From Lepidodermella squamata (lineage: Eukaryota; Gastrotricha), in the NCBI GenBank assembly GCA_047495785.1, contig JBLDXI010000066.1, forward strand, positions 310,001-374,000: DNA of 64,000 bases. Direction: 5' to 3'. The position numbers and the translations under genes are program-made. Each line of letters begins with the position of its first letter. Position 1 is the stretch's first letter. Below are positions 56,644 through 64,000 of the stretch, piece by piece. The notes under the pieces are model-generated. The model was not told the origin of the DNA, made no database searches, and worked only from the letters and a program-made list of their open reading frames with translations.

Positions 56644-57288
56644 TTCAATTGTAGCCTCATTCGCTCTTCAAAACGCTCTTCAAAACGGGAACCATCCAAA
56701 CATTTTAAGGTGGAATTTTTTATTTGTTCACCATATTACCAGTAATCTTACAACCGAGCCTGATGTAGTCTTGTTAGACATGCCTCGATCAGGGCCACGG
56801 GTCAAGGATTCCCACCATTCTGAACGCTTTCCACCATCGTGGCGATTTTTCATTCCAAAATATAATTCTTTCTCCCGAGAAACCCATATTCATTCGATAG
56901 AGAATCATTTTAATTTCATTTAGATACAAAAACCGCCGCGATATTCGAAATTAGCCCTTTGGCATCAGCATGCGCGGCCTAAATTGTGTTTCAAATGTTG
57001 ATTTGGCGTTTTGCGTAAAAGGTAAAAGTTTAATTTGACCCTGCATTCTTGCAGCCAACGCTTGCGGGCCGGGCGGAACCAATACAAGCCCGGAATTGAG
57101 CTTTTTAACAGGTACTGTGTATCAGTTGAAACTCACTCCGAGATACCCAAACACGCGAGTATGTAGCGAGAGATCGCAATCTCTGGGTAAACACATCCTC
57201 GTAAAAGCTAAACATTTATTTTTAAATCGATACTTTCGATATCATAATATCCCCTAGCAAATTTCATAGTCAAAAATTTAGACTTGAA
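56644..57288. other. Divergent intergenic region
   Basis: It separates the minus-strand lectin-like gene from the plus-strand channel gene and must hold both promoters. I see no recognisable motif or gene. A short plus-strand frame at 56630-56923 has no similarity. Confidence 0.5.
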
Positions 57289-58473
57289 ATGAACTACAAG
57301 ATATCTTTATGCGTCCTGCTCATGTTAGCTAAGCTCGCGTTGATAGAAGCAGTTTCATCCGCTGCTGGCAGGTTACAGGCGAGATTTGCCGAATATTGCC
57401 CGGCCTTACTGTCGATGTGCCTACCTACGGATCAAGCACTTAGTCCCAACAGCAGCCGCCCGGTTCTCGTTAACGTCACAATGGCCCTCCTCCGTTTTGT
57501 CGGAATAGACGACGTGGATCAAAAGCTGTCCTTACTAGCGTATATGTCCATGTATTGGGATCTCCCATGCAAAGCTCCGAAATGCACGGATTTACTATCC
57601 GAAACTGAGTGTAAGATGGTATCCAATCCTGAAGAGCTTTTCTTTGTCGTCCCAGGGTCGGATATTTGGACGCCAGGAATCGCTCATTTCACTGCTTACC
57701 AGTCGCCTGTTTTGGGTCGCAAAATGAGTGAACACGTCTGGATCTATCCATTTTACAATTCCAATGCGTTAAATTATGTTGTCTACGACCGATTTGATGT
57801 ATTCTGCACTTCCTTCAGCTACAGCAAATTCCCATTCGATACACAATCCTGCTCCATGGTTTTCGAATCCGCTGATTTCACCAGCGACGTCAAGTTCCAT
57901 CTCGATTCATTTGAAATCGATCTATCAGCTCGGGATGCTTTCATCATGGCCACTGATATATGGTCGCTTGTCGAGCCACTCGACTACACCAGCTATCCAT
58001 CGTTACAGGCGAAAGGCTCATATAGCGTTAACCGAATGAACATGACGATGCGATTTCGAAGAAAAAGTGTCTATTACATCTGCAACATCTTCGTCCCAAC
58101 AATCACACTTTTCTTCCTTCAAGTTGTCTCTCTAATTGCAGAGCCCGTTAACAGGGACCAATGCGCATTTTGCGTCACTGTGGTTTTGTCATACGTTGTG
58201 TTTCTCACGTTGATTTTTGGCATGGTGCCAACAACTTCAGACCACGTCTACCTTGTTTACATGGTCGCGACTAAATTCATCGTGGCAGTCCTAATAACGG
58301 CCTATACCTGCTTGAGTCCTAGTGTTCCTGGGTCACTGAAAAATCGGGCTGTTAAATTACACAAATCTCTGGCCATGCCCATGCATCGTTTCCTGGACCT
58401 GGTGATTGCTGTGGCAGCAAGCGCGATTGTAATAATTATCGATACAGTTCTTTTCTCGCTGATGTTAGGCTGA
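57289..58473 (+). CDS. Single-exon Cys-loop ligand-gated ion channel
   Basis: 394 residues with no intron. A signal peptide (MNYKISLCVLLMLAKLALIE) precedes the ligand-binding domain. The Cys-loop reads CTSFSYSKFPFDTQSC, with 14 rather than the usual 13 residues between cysteines. M1 starts after RRKSVYYICN. M2 is DQCAFCVTVVLSYVVFLTLI with Asp at -1' and Leu at 9'. M3 is followed by a linker of about 25 residues, then M4 and a very short C-terminus. It has no LamG domains and is only distantly related to the array genes. Cation selectivity is inferred from the M2 border. A retrotransposed origin is possible because there are no introns, but no poly(A) relic was seen. Confidence 0.85.
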   Translation: MNYKISLCVLLMLAKLALIEAVSSAAGRLQARFAEYCPALLSMCLPTDQALSPNSSRPVLVNVTMALLRFVGIDDVDQKLSLLAYMSMYWDLPCKAPKCTDLLSETECKMVSNPEELFFVVPGSDIWTPGIAHFTAYQSPVLGRKMSEHVWIYPFYNSNALNYVVYDRFDVFCTSFSYSKFPFDTQSCSMVFESADFTSDVKFHLDSFEIDLSARDAFIMATDIWSLVEPLDYTSYPSLQAKGSYSVNRMNMTMRFRRKSVYYICNIFVPTITLFFLQVVSLIAEPVNRDQCAFCVTVVLSYVVFLTLIFGMVPTTSDHVYLVYMVATKFIVAVLITAYTCLSPSVPGSLKNRAVKLHKSLAMPMHRFLDLVIAVAASAIVIIIDTVLFSLMLG

Positions 58474-58578
58474 ATGCTGTTTTTCGTTTCGCTTCCTGGT
58501 CGCAACAAGCTGTCCTATCGATAGTCCATCTCGAAATCGAAGTGCTGTAGTGATGTATTTTCAAAATACGGCTTTTCC

Positions 58579-58584
58579 AATAAA
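58579..58584 (+). terminator. Poly(A) signal of the single-exon channel
   Basis: AATAAA, about 105 bases past the stop codon. Confidence 0.55.
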
Positions 58585-59601
58585 ACATAGCTCGGTTTTA
58601 CTTTGTTAGATTCCAAATGCATGTCCCAAGTCCCAAGTGCGCTGATTGATGAGCTGAGTTACTCTGAAATGCAGCAGTAGGGCTTCGGGTAACATTCTTA
58701 GCCTCGAACTCTATAGCCTTTTGGAGGTGCTTTTGAGCTTTGATTAAATCAGAAAAGCTGACTGAGATCTAGTTTCTGGGCTGCTTTTCGCTCCGAACTT
58801 CTTGCTGGGCAGCTAAGAAAACAATGTGTTAGCTGTGTGTTGTACTGCAGCCCGCTAATGCTTCCATTGTTCTACGTCGTTAGGCTGGATAAATGGGTGT
58901 ATTGTTCATTGAGAACACTAGCGCTCTCCTATGTGGGTTTTGCATATGTTATACGCCTATAGCCTATAGCGGATTTAAGCCTTTAGGATAAGAGGAATGA
59001 GTTATGATCATTATATTTCACCGAGATAATGGCCCAATCGTGAGGGTCACTGTGGATTATTATGCATCGATCGATTGCTGTAAGCAAGGGCTATCGATTG
59101 GTGTCCGATCGAATTCCGCCGGGAACTTTTGGGAGAATGATTTTTGCGCAATCTTCACGTTGTCTGGCCAAAATGTGACCCTGAAAAGGCCGTTTGGACT
59201 TCGATTGGATGCCTATCAATCGCCCTTCATTACAGCAATCGATCGATATTTAATGATCTCACGATTCGGCCACTGGCCACTATGGCAATATATCAGGTAA
59301 CTTGAACGGGGGAAAATATCTACCCATTTTAATCTATGCATATTGCAACCTTATGAAGTTAGATTATTGATTTTACCTGCAATTGAGTCATGTTGAGTAT
59401 CCATCATTCTTACAACACATACCCCTGTTATTTGATATGACAGCCGCATCGTAAATTTATAAGCCTAACAATGCGTATCGATTTACACTTGCTGATTACT
59501 ACGTCCAAAAAAGAATAGGATTCTTATCAAAGTCTCAAGTACGCATGGCATGCCGTGCTTTGCCTCTCGCCCCTTCGCAGTAGCCAGTGAATAAGGACGA
59601 A
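58585..59601. other. Spacer before the glycosyltransferase genes
   Basis: An open frame at 59004-59300 starts with ATG but has no recognisable similarity and contains repeated ATCGAT strings. Otherwise nothing is seen. Confidence 0.5.
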
Positions 59602-60705
59602 ATGCAGGTGCATCGCACCTCGAAATGGGCCCTGCTTGTTGGTGCTGTGCTCGGGGCTGTTGTTATAACAATCCTCCAAGCAATCAACATGTTATCAATA
59701 CCACTACCGGTTTGCACTTTCAACTACGGAGAAAGTTACGCTCAGACCCCAAACAGCACTACGGCCACTGAAACAAGTCCAGAAAAAGCGAAGGTTAGTC
59801 CAACAGCTAAGACGGTGGATGGCGATATTACCTTCGAAGAATTGGACAAGGCGATGGATGCAGTTGCTGCAAAATTTAAAAATCTGAAGATGATACCAAA
59901 AATCTTGCATCAAACCTGGAAAACTTCGAAACCACCTCCGAAATATGCGGCTTATCGAAGAGCTTGGTTGAGCCTACATCCCGATTGGACCCATCACCTG
60001 TGGACTGATGAAGAGAACCGGGCCTTGGTTGCGAAGTACTATCCATGGTTTCTCGATACCTACGACGCTTTTCCGGTTGGAGTGATGCGTTCCGACGTGA
60101 TTCGTTACATCCTGATGCATCGATACGGAGGGATGTATGCCGATCTGGACGTTGAGCCACTTCGTAAACTCGATTTTCTGTTTGAAAACGAGACTCAGCC
60201 TGTGATCTTAGGTTACATGGAGTGCAGCGAGAGTCGTCACAATATCCCGCCAGCCTGGTTTATGTCTCGACCTGGGCATCAATTGTGGCTACTGGCGCTG
60301 ATGAGGTCGCAGGATGCCACAACAAAATACCAGAGAAATGTTAGGCCGGAGTACATTACTGGACCAGTTGTGCTCTACAAATCGCTTGAGAGCTACATCA
60401 ATTTGAAACCTGATACCCTAGGCAAACCGATGGATGGTAAACCTCAAAAGTGCTCGCCAGTGATAGGTGATATAAGAATCCTCGAGCCAGGTCTGATTTA
60501 TCCTTACCACTGGAAAATGGCTGGAACTCCGATTGGGAAAGTATGTTTTGGCCGGTCGAGTGAGCAGAATGAAGTTGAGTGCAAAAAGAACTTCCCGAAT
60601 GCCTATACAATCCAGTACAGTGGCTATTCTTGGCAAAGTGATTGGAATGGGTTCTTGGCCAAGGCGAAGTTGAGTGAAGGCGCCATACCCAGCGACGGCC
60701 ACTAA
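59602..60705 (+). CDS. GT32-family glycosyltransferase (type II membrane protein), copy 1
   Basis: 367 residues, single exon. A short basic N-terminus (MQVHRTSK) precedes one membrane anchor (WALLVGAVLGAVVITILQAI), giving the Golgi-type II layout. A variable Thr/Ser-rich stem follows, then the catalytic domain. Motifs are IPKILHQTWKTSKPPPKYA, LWTDEENRALV, RSDVIRYILMHRYGG, the metal-binding DLD within MYADLDVEP, and SRPGHQLWLLAL. These are hallmarks of the GT32 sugar-transferase family, which uses nucleotide-sugar donors and a DxD metal site (OCH1, IPC mannosyltransferase and A4GALT relatives). The donor sugar is not predictable here. The ATG at 59602 is the first in frame. Confidence 0.87.
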   Translation: MQVHRTSKWALLVGAVLGAVVITILQAINMLSIPLPVCTFNYGESYAQTPNSTTATETSPEKAKVSPTAKTVDGDITFEELDKAMDAVAAKFKNLKMIPKILHQTWKTSKPPPKYAAYRRAWLSLHPDWTHHLWTDEENRALVAKYYPWFLDTYDAFPVGVMRSDVIRYILMHRYGGMYADLDVEPLRKLDFLFENETQPVILGYMECSESRHNIPPAWFMSRPGHQLWLLALMRSQDATTKYQRNVRPEYITGPVVLYKSLESYINLKPDTLGKPMDGKPQKCSPVIGDIRILEPGLIYPYHWKMAGTPIGKVCFGRSSEQNEVECKKNFPNAYTIQYSGYSWQSDWNGFLAKAKLSEGAIPSDGH

Positions 60706-60777
60706 TAAATCTGTGATATATACATAGACGTAGCATTGAAAATAACTGTTTCCCTCATTTAGATTACATGCATATGA

Positions 60778-60783
60778 AATAAA
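60778..60783 (+). terminator. Poly(A) signal of GT32 copy 1
   Basis: AATAAA, 73 bases past the stop codon. Confidence 0.6.
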
Positions 60784-61124
60784 CTCGTCTTTTCATTCCT
60801 TTTTTCTGCGAATGAAACATGTTGCAATGTGTCGGTTCGCGCCTTTCGGAAATTCGCGTGTAGATGAGTTTAGTAAGGATGCCACATCCTTGCCCTTAGT
60901 GGTACTTCTCTATACTAATAATTGGATCTATTTAAATCACAGATATCGATGCGATGAATTATGCATGAAGCTTGAATGTTACGGTCCTATTGTTTTGCTA
61001 TCTACAAAGATAAATAGGTATTGATTTCAAAATCTAAACGAACGGTTAGTAGTGTTGAGTAAAGGAACCGTTTCTAGCTCAATCGAACCGTAAGATAAGT
61101 ATACCTCCAACTTTCATAATTAGG

Positions 61125-62177
61125 ATGCCTCATGCTTCGAAATGGTCCCTGCTAACCGGTGCAGCTTTTGGAGTTGTAATGGTTAACATGCTACAATTCC
61201 TAGGAATCTTCCCAATACCAATGCCCATGGGCTCAATCTCATACCAAATCATTCGCGAAACAATCAAGGATGCGACTGAGATTCGAAATGAAACTACTGT
61301 GAAGCTAGGGGTTGATTTTGACATTTTGGACCGTGAGATGGATGCGGTAGTCAGCAAATCTCAAAAAATTCCAAAAATCCTGCATCAAACCTGGAAAACA
61401 TCTACACCACCTCAAAAATACCAAGGCTATCGAAAACGATGGCTGGAATTGCATCCTGATTGGCATCACCACTTATGGACCGATGAAGAGAATCGAGCCT
61501 TAGTAGCGAAATACTACCCATGGTTCCTTGGGACCTACGACGCATTCCAGGTTGGGGTAATGCGTTCCGACGTCATTCGCTACATCCTAATGCATCGATA
61601 CGGCGGGATGTACGCCGATCTGGACGTTGAGCCACTTCGAAATCTTGATTTTCTGTTCGAAAACGAGACTCAGCCGGTGATCCTAGGCTACATGGAGTGC
61701 AGCGAAAGTCGACAGAACATACCCCCGGCCTGGGCCATGTCTCGACCTGGCCATCAATTGTGGCTACTGGCGTTGATGCAGTCTCAGGATGCAGCGGCTA
61801 GGTACCCGAAAAATGTTAGGCCGGAGTACATCACTGGACCAGCTGCGTTGTACAAGTCGATCGAAACCTATAGCTTACTAAAGCCAATGACCTTGGGAAT
61901 GAAGATCGACGGCAAGCCTCAGATATGTTCACCGGTCATTGGAGATATAAGGATCTTGGAACCTGGCCTGATTTACCCGTATCATTGGAATATGGAGAAA
62001 ACACCACTCGGCAAAATTTGCTTTGGTAAATCCGCCGAACAAAACGAGACTGAGTGTAAGAAGAAGTTCCCGAATGCTTACACAATCCAATACAGCGGCT
62101 ATTCATGGAAAGATGACTGGTACAACTATTTGAAGCAAGCTAAATTGGGTGAAGGCGGAAGTCCCTTTCGAAAGTAA
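61125..62177 (+). CDS. GT32-family glycosyltransferase, copy 2
   Basis: 350 residues, single exon, a tandem duplicate of the preceding gene. The cytoplasmic tail is MPHASK, followed by a membrane helix (WSLLTGAAFGVVMVNMLQFL) and a stem shorter and unlike that of copy 1. The catalytic domain is highly conserved: IPKILHQTWKTSTPPQKYQ, the DLD in MYADLDVEPL, and the C-terminal cysteine block CKKKFPNAYTIQYSGYSW. The strong contrast between a diverged stem and a conserved catalytic half suggests constraint on catalysis. Confidence 0.87.
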   Translation: MPHASKWSLLTGAAFGVVMVNMLQFLGIFPIPMPMGSISYQIIRETIKDATEIRNETTVKLGVDFDILDREMDAVVSKSQKIPKILHQTWKTSTPPQKYQGYRKRWLELHPDWHHHLWTDEENRALVAKYYPWFLGTYDAFQVGVMRSDVIRYILMHRYGGMYADLDVEPLRNLDFLFENETQPVILGYMECSESRQNIPPAWAMSRPGHQLWLLALMQSQDAAARYPKNVRPEYITGPAALYKSIETYSLLKPMTLGMKIDGKPQICSPVIGDIRILEPGLIYPYHWNMEKTPLGKICFGKSAEQNETECKKKFPNAYTIQYSGYSWKDDWYNYLKQAKLGEGGSPFRK

Positions 62178-62241
62178 CTGCCAAAGTAAACTTTTCTAGT
62201 GATTAGGATATTTTTCTATTAATTTAACAATTTGTCCGCAC

Positions 62242-62247
62242 AATAAA
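62242..62247 (+). terminator. Poly(A) signal of GT32 copy 2
   Basis: AATAAA, 65 bases past the stop codon. Confidence 0.6.
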
Positions 62248-62311
62248 GTTTGCTCGAAATTAAAAATATGAGCTCTTGCTGCTGGGTCGAAAATCCGTTG
62301 GTGGGTCGAAA

Positions 62312-62453
62312 TTAAGGAATCCTTAACGGTGTTGAGGGCAGAAACGAGATTTCGGCCCGCTGAAAATGCCCGAGGGCGTAGCGAAGCGAAGCCCGAGGGT
62401 ATTTTCAAGGGCTGAAATCGAGTTTTTGCCCGAAACACAAGTTTAGGATTCCT
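62312..62453. repeat. Palindrome with GCGAAGCGAAGC loop
   Basis: GAGATTTCGGCCCGCTGAAA and TGCCCGAGGGC are mirrored by GCCCGAGGGTATTTTCA and GGGCTGAAATCGAG around a GTAGCGAAGCGAA centre. The outer flanks AAGGAATCCT and AGGATTCCT also pair. It is probably a foldback MITE. Confidence 0.7.
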
Positions 62454-63589
62454 GTTCCCACATTGTTGGTTATTTTCTGAATAAAAACCCAATTTTCCAC
62501 TGGAAATCTGGATAAAATGCCTAAACACTCATACCCACTGTGTCTGACTAAATTAATTTTGTTGAAATTAAAAAATCAACCTTAAAAAATCGATTAACAA
62601 ATTCTAATTGTTTCATTCCTTTTTTAAATCAATTTTTGCACTGAATTCTTTGTTGGTTGAAACCACGCACGGCATCGGCGATTTAATCCTCGGAAACGCA
62701 GTCGATTCTAACCAAATGGATATGGCTGTTGCAGTCTGAGCGACACCAATCAGCTCGTGAAAACCGCAATGCTCAAGATATCGAGCTGCTATAGCAAAAG
62801 CCCGAATTTCCTCTTCGCCGATGTTCAGTGTTCAATCCAGTGTTCAATCCGACGGCGATGACGGCGATGACTTTGAAGGCGTTGCTGAATAACTGCAACA
62901 ATACATCGAAGAATTGGCGCTTGAGACAATTGGCACGGTGCAAAATTCCAGGAAACGATACGCCGACTATGCTGTTCAACGACTTTCGGTGGAAAATCTC
63001 TATGCGAAGCGACGGCATTGGCATTGTTGGGCTGTGATCCTGTTAAGCCTGAAGAACCGGTTTGAATCACGCCATTTCACGGTCGACGCCAGTTGTCAAG
63101 TAATTTACTGCACGGTGCATGTCACATCCAGAACTGACTATTGTTTATAAGCTCTCCCACAGTATTATTGTTCAATAAAAATTGTTTTTGTTAAAATGCT
63201 TTATTTTGGTTCAAATTTTTGCTTTGCTAGTCCAATCCCTAAATGGAGTCTGGTTCGCCCAGTAATTCAATGATTTGGATTTTAACCGAAATTAATAATA
63301 AAAGATCCACCTTAAAACGCGTGAGCGGGCGGAATCACCGGGCGGAAACACCGGGCGGAATCACATTTTCCATTGAAGCAAAAAATAACCAACCATGTGG
63401 GAACTAGTTTTGTTTTAATAAATAAGGAAAAACGCGGCATTTTTGCTCTAAGAGATGCAAATCATTATTGCAGCATCATTACTCTATTGCAGTCATTGAA
63501 ATTTTCAAAACGTATGGCATCGTGGCAAAGGTCCATAGGAGGGCGGAATTGAAAGAGGGTGATGAAGCCATTCACATTTCCGTTTGATT
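62454..63589. other. Spacer before the GT32 relic
   Basis: Overlapping short frames at 62773-63150 on both strands lack recognisable similarity. A 13-base triplicate lies at 63326-63364. Confidence 0.5.
63326..63364. repeat. Three tandem copies of a 13-base unit
   Basis: CGGGCGGAATCAC, CGGGCGGAAACAC and CGGGCGGAATCAC follow one another directly. Confidence 0.9.
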
Positions 63590-63753
63590 GTTACAGCAAG
63601 TCGAGCAGGCAGAATGAAACTGAGTGTAAAAAGAACTTCCCGAATGCTTATACAATTCAATATAGCGGTTATTCTTGGGAAGATGACTGGAACGGGTTTT
63701 TGGCTCAGGCGAAGATGGGGGAAGGCGGAATACCGAATGACAGCCACAAATGA
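63590..63753 (+). pseudogene. 3' relic of a third GT32 gene
   Basis: Only the last 50 or so codons remain: SSRQNETECKKNFPNAYTIQ, then YSGYSW and a tail close to copy 1 (IPNDSHK against IPSDGH). The catalytic domain is missing, and the residues before SKSSR are unrelated. An AATAAA lies at 63829-63834. It is a truncated duplicate. Confidence 0.85.
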
Positions 63754-64000
63754 ATCTGTGATGTATTTAGGCCTTGTAAAATGAAAAATTATTTGTAGAT
63801 CACATATCACATGCCACATGCTCTAGAAAATAAATTATGTATCTGTGTAGTGAATGTATGTTGCTGTTGGATTGAAATCGCCAAATTAATAACGTCGGGG
63901 CTTCATCATTTTCCCATCAATTGAAATCGTGAGATTACTATAGACCAATAAATTGGGGAATTAGCATATAGTAGGGAATTTTGAGAATCGTTTATTCCAA

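Noticed and set aside
59004-59300. 98-residue frame starting with ATG between the channel and GT32 genes
   Set aside because: No recognisable domain or signal peptide, repeated ATCGAT strings and no paralogue in the window. Left as uncharacterised spacer.
62773-63150. Overlapping short frames on both strands
   Set aside because: No similarity recognised and composition is repetitive (GACGGCGATGACGGCGATGA). Likely chance frames.

Overview
This is a eukaryotic, almost certainly invertebrate animal, nuclear region. Genes are split by GT-AG introns, coding blocks end near AATAAA signals, intergenic DNA is AT-rich, and short inverted-repeat transposons and a non-LTR retrotransposon remnant are scattered through introns and spacers. 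The families present (pentameric ligand-gated channels, TRIM-like RING/ankyrin proteins, GT32 glycosyltransferases) point to a metazoan. I cannot fix the phylum from sequence alone. Short introns and acceptor-like AG sites just upstream of start codons would suit a nematode-like animal but do not prove it.

The main content (1 to about 48,460) is a plus-strand tandem array of at least eight copies, called units 0 to 7, of one unusual gene. Each predicted protein has a signal peptide, two tandem laminin-G/concanavalin-like domains, a conserved linker, a Cys-loop ligand-binding domain, and four membrane helices with a very short M3-M4 linker. Units 1 to 5 look intact (about 900-920 residues). 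Unit 0 is cut by the window edge, unit 6 has a 5-bp frameshifting deletion, and unit 7 is a pseudogene split by a 3.8 kb transposon. Two further relics (3810-3995 and 11262-11530) are broken 3' pieces of the same gene.

Two large RING + zinc finger + coiled-coil + ankyrin genes interrupt or follow the array: gene A (22,634-29,090, between units 4 and 5) and gene B (51,286-55,600, after unit 7). Both have six exons, and the four internal exons (2 to 5) have identical lengths. Each is preceded, about 60 bp upstream, by a smaller RING gene: a decayed copy (C') before A and a better-preserved copy (C) before B. The order [channel units - C' - A] then [channel units - C - B] suggests an ancient block duplication.

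The right end (55.8-64 kb) holds a secreted L-type-lectin-like gene on the minus strand, a divergently oriented single-exon Cys-loop channel gene, two intact single-exon GT32 glycosyltransferase genes and a 3' relic of a third.

Mobile DNA is abundant. Several elements carry TA target duplications and CAG-starting terminal inverted repeats (Tc1/mariner or pogo type). Others are long-palindrome foldback elements. One RTE-like non-LTR fragment ends in a pentanucleotide repeat. The most striking item is the double-laminin-G/Cys-loop receptor family. The fusion suggests a cation channel gated, anchored or tuned through a carbohydrate- or matrix-binding ectodomain, which is inference.
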